The notes under the pieces: model-generated
Seen by the model: the letters and a program-made list of their open reading frames with translations, nothing else
Database searches by the model: none
What the model was told of the DNA's origin: nothing
Part shown: positions 10,682-20,400 of the stretch, in pieces
Position numbering within the stretch: position 1 is the first letter of the stretch
Layout: every line of letters begins with the position of its first letter
From: Flavobacteriales bacterium
GTDB taxonomy: Bacteria > Bacteroidota > Bacteroidia > Flavobacteriales_F > PHOS-HE28
NCBI GenBank assembly: GCA_016715995.1
Contig: JADJXF010000024.1
Coordinates: 5,290 to 69,289 of the forward strand
DNA length: 64,000 nucleotides
Direction of reading: 5' to 3'
Translations under genes and position numbers: made by a program

Positions 10682-11062
10682 GTTATGGGACTGTGTGAAA
10701 GAAAGTTGAAGGTGATCCAAGTAGCTGCATCGTTGCGTGACAAGGGTCAGCCTTGGCGCTCCTTCCCTCCGCAACCCTCACAGATCAGGGTCCGAAAGAC
10801 CTAGAGGCTACTACGACCGCATGGTGTTCGGACTGTTGCTCAACGTGGGGTGTGAACACCCCGCTTGAATTGCGGAAGTTGCACACGGCGCGGAATGCAA
10901 CCGCACGCGGGCGGAGTTACCCGCTTCAGTATCGAAGCACCAGGCACACCCTGCGGTAAGCCTCCAGCGAACCTAACGCGGAGCTGCAGATCCCGTTCGG
11001 CGGCGTGTTCTCACCGCTCCACCCGTGCGATTTCCCATTCAAATCGAACCCATTGGTCGAAA
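10682..11062. other. Intergenic region with one short perfect hairpin
   Basis: This 381-bp stretch has no convincing gene. ggggtgt / acacccc at 10847-10862 is a perfect palindrome with a 2-nt loop, which may be part of a transcription stop or an operator. Open frames here show no recognisable domain. Confidence 0.4.
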
Positions 11063-11116
11063 ATGAACGGATCAAGGAAACTGTTCGGTTATTGGTTGAA
11101 CTACCTTGGCGGCGCG

Positions 11117-11506
11117 ATGAAGACTCTGGCAGCCCTCGTGATGTGCCTGCACATCTGCATGGCCAGCGTCGCTCCGGGTGGCCTCATCGAGTTGATCAAG
11201 CTGCCTGATCTCGCCGAGCACTATCATCAACATGCATTGGAAAGCGATGGTGATCTGACCATCGTAGAGTTCCTGATGATGCACTACTTCGATGCCGAGC
11301 ACGAGAAGCGCGATGCTTCCAGGCACGGCGATCTTCCTTTTCATCACACGACCACCATTGGTCTGATCTACCTCGCCACCGCTGACCCACCCGGACCCAC
11401 TTCCATTGAAGCATCAGTTGCTTCTGGATACGTACCCATGGAGTTATGGGCCTGTGGCCAATGGCCTGGTCGCTCTGTCTTCCATCCTCCCAAGTTGAAC
11501 GGTTGA
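11117..11506 (+). CDS. Small exported hypothetical protein, related to the gene at 35.3 kb
   Basis: About 129 residues from ATG 11117 (hydrophobic start MKTLAALVMCLHICMASVAP); ATG 11063 would add 18 residues. The body reads IKLPDLAEHYHQHALESDGD then LTIVEFLMMHYFDAEHEKRD and GDLPFHHTTT. The same pattern (KLP.L..H...H......L....F...HY....H........LPFHH) is seen in the gene at 35.3 kb, which sits in front of the CusA-like pump. Proteins of this kind in Bacteroidota typically accompany heavy-metal RND loci. The His-rich segment may bind metal (inference). This copy is not next to a pump. Confidence 0.6.
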   Translation: MKTLAALVMCLHICMASVAPGGLIELIKLPDLAEHYHQHALESDGDLTIVEFLMMHYFDAEHEKRDASRHGDLPFHHTTTIGLIYLATADPPGPTSIEASVASGYVPMELWACGQWPGRSVFHPPKLNG

Positions 11507-11598
11507 TCCACGCGTGAGCAGGAACGCCTGCTGCGCGGACAAGAACCATTGCAACGCATTGGTTTCTTGAGCGTTCGTCAACTGTTCAATCTTGTTAC

Positions 11599-13362
11599 AT
11601 GCGGATCCTTGGGGCTGTGGCCCGCAAAGCCGTCCTGCTGCTGTTCTTGTCGAGCGTCACGTTCAGCGTGAATGCCCAATGCACATGGTACACCATCACG
11701 GTCACGGATGGCGTCGGCGCTCCAGATGTGACCTGGGAGCTCATCGATGCCATGGGTGTTACATGGACGAGCGGGAACGCGCCGTGGGAGGAGGATATCT
11801 GCCTGCCTGATGGCTGCTACACCTTGCTGATGTACGACAGCAACAGCGATGGCTGGGATGACATCGATTGGTTCATCGAGGATTGGACCGGCGACTTCGA
11901 TTGGGACACCAACCTCCCTAACGGCCCTCACGGCACTGACACCTTCGTGCTGGGCGAGGGCCAACCATGCGATCCTGCCAACGGCGGAGGATGCCCACCA
12001 GGGACCACCACCTTGCAGTTCATCGTCACCAACGGAAGCGCACCCGCACAAGTGTCGTGGGACTTCACATGGAACGGCACGGTGGTTCAGAGCGGTGGAG
12101 CAGGATACAACGACACGCTTTGCTTGGGCGAGGGCTGCTATGTGCTGTACATGATGGACGCTGCGGCCAATGGATGGAACGGGGCGGCCTATACGTTGAA
12201 GTACTTCGGTGGCGCTGTGCTGTTCTCCGGCACATTGAGTACCGGTGGCTTGGATTCGGTGCTCATTTCCATCGGTGGCGCTACCTGTTCGTGGGACGGA
12301 GGCGGCGAGCCGGGCCCGGGCGGCAGCTGCGGCACTGTGGTGAACAGCGGTGATCCAAGCGGTGATTGCCCGAGCGTGATGTGCGTCTGCGATCCGTTCA
12401 CCTTCCCGATCACGCCAAGCGGCTTCGGGAGCATCAACGAGATCCCGGGGCCGGGCTCTATCAGCAATCCCGCCTTCGGTGGCGGCATTCCGCCTCCGCC
12501 GTGGGGCGGCACCGATTACGGTTGTCTTCTGGCGGCAGAGCTCAACAGCAGCTGGATGCTCTTCACCATTGGCACGAGCGGAAGCCTGGGTTTCAGTTTC
12601 GGGGCGGGCGGGCAGCAGGTGGGCTACTATGACTGGGCGATGTGGGCCTATTCCGGGCCTGCAACCTGTTCTGCGATCGCGAACAATACGCTGCCTCCTG
12701 TGCGGTGCGTGTGGGATGCGGTCCCATGGGGTGGCGCAGGGCTGGCCAATACCCTTCCGCCCGGTGGCGATCCAGGCAATTACGCCCCTGAGCTGCCGGT
12801 GATCGCTGGCCAGCAGTTCATCATCTGCATGAGCAATTGGAGTTACGTGACCACCACCGTCACGCTCGATTTCTTCGGAACCGCCACGATCTCTTGCACT
12901 CCCGTATTGCCGATTGAACTGATCGACTTCGCTGCCACCTGCGATGGCGATGTGGTGCTTGTGCATTGGAACACGGCCACGGAACGGAACAACGACCTGT
13001 TCACCGTTGAACGCAGCCTGGACGCGAGCATCTGGGCACCCATTGGGGAGCTCCACGGTGCAGGCAACCCGCAATACATGACCCACTATGAGATCCGGGA
13101 TACGGAGCCCGTGGCGGCAACCCGCTACTACCGTCTCCGGCAGACCGACTTCGATGGGATCAGCACCTACTCAACAATCGTGGCGGCTACTACCTGCACC
13201 GAAAAGGAAGCGGTGCGACAGTGGTTGATGGATGCGAGTGGTCGTGCCTGCGGATCCTGGCCGACCGATCCTGGCATAATTGCTACGGGTATCTACCAAC
13301 TGAGAACGGAATTCATCGACGGAAGCTCATCGGCCAAGAACGTGTTCATACTCGCGCAATGA
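11599..13362 (+). CDS. Large secreted protein with T9SS-type C-terminal region
   Basis: 587 residues. The signal peptide ends near TFSVNAQC. The N-terminal part holds two copies of a ~95-residue beta-rich unit (CTWYTITVTDGVGAPDVTWEL ... LPDGCYTLLMYDSNSDGWDD and TLQFIVTNGSAPAQVSWDF ... LGEGCYVLYMMDAAANGWNG). A Gly/Pro-rich part follows, then a segment like other Bacteroidota surface proteins (CICMSNW-like). The C-terminal block LPIELIDFAATCDGDVVLVHW...TERNNDLFTVERS..G..YYRLRQTDFDG is the usual Fn3-like domain before a T9SS sorting signal; the final ~40 residues are short for one. Probably surface-exposed; function unknown. Confidence 0.8.
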   Translation: MRILGAVARKAVLLLFLSSVTFSVNAQCTWYTITVTDGVGAPDVTWELIDAMGVTWTSGNAPWEEDICLPDGCYTLLMYDSNSDGWDDIDWFIEDWTGDFDWDTNLPNGPHGTDTFVLGEGQPCDPANGGGCPPGTTTLQFIVTNGSAPAQVSWDFTWNGTVVQSGGAGYNDTLCLGEGCYVLYMMDAAANGWNGAAYTLKYFGGAVLFSGTLSTGGLDSVLISIGGATCSWDGGGEPGPGGSCGTVVNSGDPSGDCPSVMCVCDPFTFPITPSGFGSINEIPGPGSISNPAFGGGIPPPPWGGTDYGCLLAAELNSSWMLFTIGTSGSLGFSFGAGGQQVGYYDWAMWAYSGPATCSAIANNTLPPVRCVWDAVPWGGAGLANTLPPGGDPGNYAPELPVIAGQQFIICMSNWSYVTTTVTLDFFGTATISCTPVLPIELIDFAATCDGDVVLVHWNTATERNNDLFTVERSLDASIWAPIGELHGAGNPQYMTHYEIRDTEPVAATRYYRLRQTDFDGISTYSTIVAATTCTEKEAVRQWLMDASGRACGSWPTDPGIIATGIYQLRTEFIDGSSSAKNVFILAQ

Positions 13363-13681
13363 CCCGGCTCCACGCTTTCCCTCGGGCGTTTCATACCCCA
13401 GCATGGTCAATTTGGACCCGTTCCAGACAGGCGGTCGCTTGCGTCACGTTCCGCCATTCCTCATTGATCCCCAGCCCGATGAATGCGGCGGTTCGACCTG
13501 AAACCGCTCGGACTCAGCGACCTTATTGCCTGTCCCGGCAGAATAAGCTGGTCCCGTCCAGCGATGACCTCCACCTTCGTGAGCGAAATGGGCAATTTCC
13601 GGATACCTGCACATGGGCCGGGTCGTTCGGTGCTTGCCGTCGCAGGGTCCATGGAGAACTGAACACACCTGAGCAAGCCAG
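13363..13681. other. Leader region upstream of the cytochrome operon
   Basis: This 319-bp gap lies between the secreted protein and the first gene of the multihaem operon. No coding similarity was found, and no clear Bacteroidota -7 element (TAnnTTTG) was seen. The operon promoter is expected here because all following genes to 25.15 kb are packed with no comparable gap. Confidence 0.4.
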
Positions 13682-14542
13682 ATGACGCGGACCACCCATT
13701 CGATCTTCATCGGCTCCATGGTTACGGTGGTCGTTCTCGTGACCGCCTACCTGTCTTACACCGGCTATTCCTATTACCAGCTTCCCGAGGAGGAGCGCTT
13801 CTACCACCCGCAGCACAACTGGTTCAAGCCGAGCGGTGCTTACGGCCATGGCATCGGCATACTCGGCACGTTCATGATCCTCTTCGGGGTGGTGCTCTAC
13901 ATCGCCCGCAAGCGGTACAACTTCATGTCAAAGCAGCTCCGGCTGAAGTATCTGCTGGAGTTCCACATCTTCCTCTGCACGCTAGGACCGATCTTGATCC
14001 TCTTCCACACCGCATTCAAATTCGGAGGCCTGGTCTCCGTGGCGTTCTGGAGCATGGTGGCGGTGGTGGCCAGTGGCGTGATCGGGCGCTTCATCTACAT
14101 CCAGATCCCGCGCACCATCGAGGGGCGCGAGTTGAGCCTGAACGAGGTGAAAGGCCTGCGCTCCGAACTGGTGGCGACGTTGAAGGGGCGTGCCCACTTG
14201 GACGAGTCCCTCATCGCGCTGATCACGGGTTCGCAGGACGAGGGCAACAATGGCTCGACGCGCAAGTCGTTCATGGCGCGATACGCCGAAGAGCGTAAGG
14301 TGCTGGCCACCATCCGAACGAACCTCAGAAAACGGAACGTGGCGCAGGAAGAACGCGCGTGGGTCATCCAGACGGTCAAGGAGGAGTTCGCGATCAGCCA
14401 TCGCATCGGCCGCTTGCAGACCATGCAAAAGCTGTTCAAGTACTGGCATGTGGCACACCTGCCCTTCGCCCTCATCATGCTCATCGTGCTCATCATCCAT
14501 GTGGCCGTTACGCTGGCCTTTGGATACAGATGGATCTTCTGA
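13682..14542 (+). CDS. Membrane cytochrome b-like protein (ferric-reductase/b561-type)
   Basis: 286 residues with five predicted membrane helices: near 10-33, 58-80, 94-115, 120-142 and 255-283. Helix 3 has two His (LLEFHIFLCTLGPILILFHTAF) and the last helix region has several (YWHVAHLPFALIMLIVLIIH), a layout fit for two haem b groups across the membrane. A ~100-residue charged cytoplasmic loop lies between helices 4 and 5. It is the first gene of the multihaem operon, and its stop touches the start of the Fe-S/FAD oxidoreductase (TGATG). Inferred role: pass electrons between the oxidoreductase and periplasmic cytochromes. The haem ligands are predicted, not shown. Confidence 0.75.
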   Translation: MTRTTHSIFIGSMVTVVVLVTAYLSYTGYSYYQLPEEERFYHPQHNWFKPSGAYGHGIGILGTFMILFGVVLYIARKRYNFMSKQLRLKYLLEFHIFLCTLGPILILFHTAFKFGGLVSVAFWSMVAVVASGVIGRFIYIQIPRTIEGRELSLNEVKGLRSELVATLKGRAHLDESLIALITGSQDEGNNGSTRKSFMARYAEERKVLATIRTNLRKRNVAQEERAWVIQTVKEEFAISHRIGRLQTMQKLFKYWHVAHLPFALIMLIVLIIHVAVTLAFGYRWIF

Positions 14543-15873
14543 TGGAAGTGCTCATTGAACAAATAGCGATCTACGGTTCCGTGATCCTGCTGTGCGGGCT
14601 CGTGGTCTTCTTCTATATGCGCAGCCTCAGCAAGAAATCGGCGATCGTGGAGAAGAAGGTGGAGAAGGCCAAGGCCGAGGGGATGTTCGAGCCGGTTTCC
14701 CTCCATCCGTACATCGACCTGAACACCTGCATCGGCAGTGCTGCCTGCGTGGCGGAATGCCCGGAGAAGGACATCCTGGGTATCGTGGACGGCAAGGCCA
14801 CGGTCATCATCGCTTCCAACTGCGTAGGCCATGGGGCCTGCTTCCATGCCTGCCCCGTGGAGGCCATTTCACTGCGCATCGGCACGGAGACGCGCGGCGT
14901 AGATCTGCCGCACGTGGACCAGTCCTTCGAAACGAACATCAAGGGGATGTACATCGCAGGAGAGCTTGGTGGCATGGGCCTGATCCGCAATAGTGTGGAA
15001 CAAGGCCAACAGGCGATGATCAGCATTGCTGGCAACAAGAAACCCAAGGCCGAGGGCGTGCTCGACGTGGTGATTATCGGTGCCGGACCAGCGGGGATAT
15101 CGGCAACCTTGGAAGCGAAGAAGCAAGGCTTGACCAGTGCCACCTTGGAACAGGATTCCCTCGGTGGTACAGTGTACACCTTCCCGCGCGCCAAACTGGT
15201 GATGACCGCACCGGTGGATCTCCCCCTCTACGGGAAGGTGAAGCTGTATGACACCACCAAGGATGAGCTGTTGCAGCTCTGGCATACAGTGATTGCCAAG
15301 CACGGCATAGAGATCACGGAGCGTGTGAAGGTGGAGAGCATCGTACCGCAGAAGGATGGGACCTTCAAGCTGTCCACCAACGCGGGCAAGGAGTACATCG
15401 CCAACAACGTTCTGCTCGCCATAGGACGTCGTGGCAGTCCGCGGAAGCTCGGCATCCCTGGGGAGGAATCGACCAAGGTCGCTTACAGGCTCCTGGAGCC
15501 TGAGAACATCGCCGGAAAGAAGGTGGTGGTGGTGGGCGGAGGTGATGCGGGGGTGGAATCCGCGATGATGCTGATGGCCACCAATGACGTAACGCTGGTG
15601 AACCGCAACGAGAATTTCGCAGGCTGCAAACCGAAGAACAAGGAAGCGATCACCAGTGCCATCGATTCCGGTGCGATGAAGGCGGTCTATAAAGCGAACC
15701 TGGTCTCCATCTCGCCGGAATCCGTGTTGTGCAAAGTCGGAGAGGAGGTGCGGCAGATGGAGAACGACCTCGTGTTCGTTTTTGCAGGTGGCGAGCTCCC
15801 TACTGGCTTCCTGCAGAAGGCGGGCATCGAGATTACCAAGCGTTTCGGGCATATCGTGAAGAAGCACAAGTGA
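14542..15873 (+). CDS. Membrane-anchored Fe-S / FAD-NAD(P) oxidoreductase
   Basis: 443 residues. The start ATG 14542 overlaps the previous stop. An N-terminal helix (YGSVILLCGLVVFFYMRSL) anchors it. Residues ~55-110 form a ferredoxin-like domain with CIGSAACVAECP and CVGHGACFHACP: in both motifs the usual second Cys is replaced (Ser and His), leaving three Cys per site. Then a thioredoxin-reductase-like module follows: FAD site VVIIGAGPAGISATLEAKK, NAD(P) site VVVVGGGDAGVESAMMLM, and the C-terminal FAD motif FVFAGGELPTGFL. It lacks the CxxC redox pair of thioredoxin reductases. Expected reaction: NAD(P)H oxidation feeding electrons to the adjacent b-type membrane protein, or the reverse. The stop overlaps a GTG start of the 20-haem cytochrome (GTGA). 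Confidence 0.85.
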   Translation: MEVLIEQIAIYGSVILLCGLVVFFYMRSLSKKSAIVEKKVEKAKAEGMFEPVSLHPYIDLNTCIGSAACVAECPEKDILGIVDGKATVIIASNCVGHGACFHACPVEAISLRIGTETRGVDLPHVDQSFETNIKGMYIAGELGGMGLIRNSVEQGQQAMISIAGNKKPKAEGVLDVVIIGAGPAGISATLEAKKQGLTSATLEQDSLGGTVYTFPRAKLVMTAPVDLPLYGKVKLYDTTKDELLQLWHTVIAKHGIEITERVKVESIVPQKDGTFKLSTNAGKEYIANNVLLAIGRRGSPRKLGIPGEESTKVAYRLLEPENIAGKKVVVVGGGDAGVESAMMLMATNDVTLVNRNENFAGCKPKNKEAITSAIDSGAMKAVYKANLVSISPESVLCKVGEEVRQMENDLVFVFAGGELPTGFLQKAGIEITKRFGHIVKKHK

Positions 15874-17454
15874 ACCGGCTGAAGACATACCTCCTCGTTG
15901 TGCTGTCGCTGACGGCCGCGATTGGCTTCGCGCAGCTCGCCCGGAGACCTTACCACCGCCCATGCCAAGCTGGAGGGCATGAGCAACTGCACGCAATGCC
16001 ATGACCTCGGCAACAAAGTGACGAATGAGAAGTGCTTGGCCTGTCATAAGGATGTGCAGTCGCTGATCACGCAGAAGCGGGGATACCATGTGAGCCGAGA
16101 GGCGAAAGGCAAGGATTGCTTCACCTGCCATAGCGAGCACCACGGAAGGAAATTCGAGATGGTGCGCTTCGATGAGAAGGCGTTCGATCACGCGCTCGCC
16201 GGTTATCCGCTGGAGGGCGCGCACAAGCCGTTGGATTGCCGCAAGTGCCATGCGCCCGAGAAGATCAAGGACCCGGAGATCCGCGTACGGCCGAAGACCT
16301 TCATGGGACTTGATCAGGCCTGCCTCTCCTGCCACACCGATTTCCACCAGGGGAGCATGTCAAAGGATTGCCGGAGCTGCCATGACCTGACGGCCTGGAA
16401 GCCGGTGAAGAAGTTCGACCACGCCAAGACCGATTTCCCCTTGCGCGGCGGGCACGTGCAGGTTGATTGCAAGGAGTGCCACAAGGTGACCACCCGCAAT
16501 GGCAAGGAGTTCCAGCAGTTCGCCGACCTGCCGCATGCCGATTGCAAAACCTGCCACAGCGATCCGCACAAATCGCATTTCGTGAACGCCTGCGCGCAAT
16601 GCCACACCGATGAGGCCTTCAAGGTCTTCGTCGGCAAGGATCGGTTCGAACACAATGCGACCCATTTCAGGTTGCTGGGCAAGCACGCGACCACGGACTG
16701 CTACGAGTGCCACAAGAAGACCAGTGATCCGGTGGCGGTTTTCCAGGACCGTATTGGTGTGAAGGAGAACGACTGCGCCACCTGTCACAAGGACCCGCAT
16801 GAAGGGAAGTTCGGCACCGACTGCGCGAAGTGCCACCAGGAAAAGGGCTTCAAGGCTTTGCGCTCCATGGATCGGTTCGACCACAACCTCACGGACTATC
16901 CGCTGCAAGGGAAGCACATCGGGGTGGACTGCAAGAAGTGCCATAAGGGTCCTTACACGGATCCAATCGTATTCGATGCCTGCAACCGGTGCCACGAGGA
17001 CTTCCACAAAGGCGTGTTCGACAAGAACGGCGTGGCAACCGACTGCGTGGAATGCCACTTCCTCACGGATGGATTCGAGGTGAGCATGTTCAGCATCGAA
17101 CAGCACAAGGAGACGCCTTTCCCACTTGAAGGCGCGCACCAGGCCACTCCCTGCTTCGAGTGCCACATGAAGGATGGGAAGAACTGGACCTTCAGGAGCA
17201 TTGGCAGTGCATGCGCCGATTGCCACGACAATGTGCACGGAGAGGATTTCGTGGAGAACGGAGTGACGGATTGCAAACGCTGCCATGTCGCGGACGACTG
17301 GTTCCCCAAGCTCTTCGACCATGACCTCACCGGGTTCCCGCTCGTGGGCGAGCACGTGAAAGTGGAATGCCGAGAATGCCACAAGGTGGCCGACGATGGC
17401 AAGGTCCCATCCTTCAGGATCGAACGCTTCGAATGCGCAGACTGCCACAAATAG
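15870..17454 (+). CDS. 20-haem c-type cytochrome (c3-like), frameshift after signal peptide
   Basis: The main frame (ATG 15922 onward, 510 residues) has 20 CxxCH motifs spaced as in cytochrome c3-type repeats, with many extra His (EHHGR, FDHA, DPHKSHF) able to serve as second haem ligands. The signal peptide is in another frame: GTG 15870 reads VNRLKTYLLVVLSLTAAIGF then AQL, and continues out of frame at 15939. Restoring the two missing bases (probably ctctcg collapsed to ctcg) gives FAQLSPGDLTTAHAKLEG, a very typical mature start. Without the signal no haem could be attached, so either the assembly has an error or the gene is off. Predicted place: periplasm, taking electrons from the membrane module. 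Confidence 0.85.
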
Positions 17455-20400
17455 CCGTGCTCTTGCTGCTGACCGCAGTGCGGCTATCCGCGCAATCGCC
17501 CCATGGCGAGAACCTCACCATTGATTGTTCCAAATGCCATAGTCCTGCGGGCTGGACCAACGCCAACCTCATCTGGGTCGAATCCAACGCAGGCGCCCTC
17601 GATCACAAGGGTCGCGCCCGTGGGAAGCAGCCGCTGTTGGATGCCAACGCCGCGTCGATCGTTTTCAGCCATGATTCCACGGATTTCCCGTTGGAGGGAA
17701 CGCATGCGATTGTGGATTGCAAGTCCTGCCATGCTTCCTTGGTCTTCGACACAGCCCCCATGGAGTGCGCGGCTTGCCACACGGATGTGCATGGGATGAG
17801 CGTAGGAAATGACTGCGCGCGCTGCCACACATCGTTGGATTGGATCGTGCATACCATCCCGGAATTGCACGAGCAGAATGGTTTCGCTCTTGTCGGTGCC
17901 CATGGGAACCTGAGTTGCACGGATTGCCACACCGCCGGGAACCCGTTGCAATTCGACCGTGTCGGCAACGATTGTTTCAGCTGCCATCAGAATGACTACG
18001 CGGCTGCGAAGGCACCGGACCATGCTGCCAACGGCTTCTCGACGGATTGCATCGATTGCCATGATCCGATGGGCAGTGGTTGGCACACGACAAACGTGGT
18101 GCACGACTTCTTCCCGCTAACACTGGGGCATGCCATCCAGGATTGCAGCCAATGCCACGTTACCGGCAACTTCTCCGACGCATCGCCGGAATGTTCGACC
18201 TGTCACCAGCAGGACTTCAACAGCACGACCAACCCGAACCACCAGGCCGCCGGTTTCACTGCGGACTGTGCCACCTGCCACACCACGAATCCGGGTTGGA
18301 GCCCGGCGACATATGACCATGCGGTTTGGCCACTGGTCGGATCTCACATCCCGGTCAGTTGTGATCAATGCCACAACGGGAACTACGCCAACACGCCGAA
18401 CACCTGCGAGGCCTGCCACCTCACGGACTACAACGCCACCACCGATCCGAACCATATTTCGGCAGGCATACCCACGGACTGCGCGCAATGCCACAACGAA
18501 GGATCCTGGGGCGATGCGGCATTCGACCATGACCTGACGAGCTTCCCGCTCACGGGGATGCACGTGAACGTGAACTGCCTCGAATGCCACGCTGCGGGCT
18601 ACACGGGCACACCCACGAACTGTGATGCGTGCCATATGACGGATTACAACGGCACGGTCGAGCCCAACCACACACAGGCCCAGTTCAGTACGGATTGCAC
18701 GCAATGCCACACGGCGGATGGCTGGACGCCTTCCTCCTTCGACCACACGAGCGCCACGGGCTGGGCACTGAACGGCTCTCATGCCAACGTGAACTGCAAC
18801 CAGTGCCATGCGGCAGGCTACGCCAATACGCCCAATACCTGCGAAGCCTGCCACCTGACGGACTACAATGCCACCACCGATCCGAACCACGTGACGGCGG
18901 GATTCCCGACGGACTGCGCGCAATGCCACAACGAAGGATCCTGGGACGATGCGGCATTCGACCATGACCTGACGAGCTTCCCGCTCACGGGCATGCACAC
19001 CAACGTGGCCTGTATCGAGTGCCACGCTGCGGGCTACGCCAACACGCCCACGAACTGCGATGCGTGCCACCTGACCGACTACAACGGCACGGTCGAGCCC
19101 AACCACACACAGGCCCAGTTCAGCACGGACTGCACGCAGTGCCACACCGCGGACGGCTGGACGCCGAGCAGCTTCGATCATACCTCAGCGACGGGCTTCG
19201 CGCTCAACGGCTCGCACGCGAACGTGAATTGCAACCAGTGCCACTCGGCGGGCTACGCGAACACGCCCAACACCTGCGAGGCATGCCATCTCACGGACTA
19301 CAACGCTACGGCGGACCCCAACCACGTGACGGCGGGCTTCCCCACGGACTGTGCGCTGTGCCATGATGAGGGCAGCTGGGGCAACGCCACCTTCGACCAC
19401 AATACGACGGCGTTCCCGCTTACCGGCCAGCATACCACGGTGGACTGCATGCAATGCCACGCCAACGGCTTCGCTGGCACGCCTACGAACTGCAATGCGT
19501 GCCATATGCCGGATTACAACGGCACGGTCGAGCCCAACCACACACAGGCCCAGTTCAGCACGGACTGCACGCAATGCCACACGGCGGATGGCTGGACGCC
19601 TTCCTCCTTCGACCACACGAGCGCCACGGGCTGGGCACTGAACGGCTCGCACGCGAACGTGAACTGCAATCAGTGCCATGCGGCGGGGTACGCCAATACG
19701 CCCAACACCTGCGAGGCCTGCCACCTGACGGACTACAACGCGACCACGGACCCCAACCACGCAACGGCGGGCTTCCCCACGGACTGCGCGCTATGCCACG
19801 ATGAGGGCAGTTGGGGAACTGCGACGTTTGACCACAACACCACGAGCTTCCCGCTCACGGGGATGCACACCAACGTGGCCTGTATCGAGTGCCACGCTGC
19901 GGGCTACACCAACACGCCCACGAACTGCGATGCGTGTCACCTGACCGACTACAACGGCACGGTCGAGCCCAACCACACCCAGGCGCAGTTCAGCACGGAC
20001 TGCACGCAGTGCCACACGGCGGATGGCTGGACGCCTTCCTCCTTCGACCACACGAGCGCCACCGGCTGGGCGCTCAACGGCTCGCACGCGAACGTGAACT
20101 GTAACCAGTGCCATGCGGCGGGTTACGCCAACACGCCCAACACCTGCGAGGCCTGCCACCTGACGGACTACAACACGACGACCGATCCGAACCACGTGAC
20201 GGCGGGCTTCCCCACGGACTGCGCGCTGTGCCATGATGAGGGCAGCTGGGGCAACGCCACCTTCGACCACAATACGACGGCGTTCCCGCTTACCGGCCAG
20301 CATACCACGGTGGATTGCATGCAATGCCACGCCAACGGCTTTGCTGGCACTCCGACGAACTGCGATGCGTGCCATATGCCGGACTATAATGCGACCACAG

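Noticed and set aside
11578..13086. 502-codon frame opposite the secreted protein
   Set aside because: Arg/Ala/His-rich antisense translation without family likeness; the plus-strand frame is clearly coding.
14869..16347. 492-codon frame opposite the oxidoreductase and cytochrome
   Set aside because: It spans two real genes on the other strand and has no recognisable motif.
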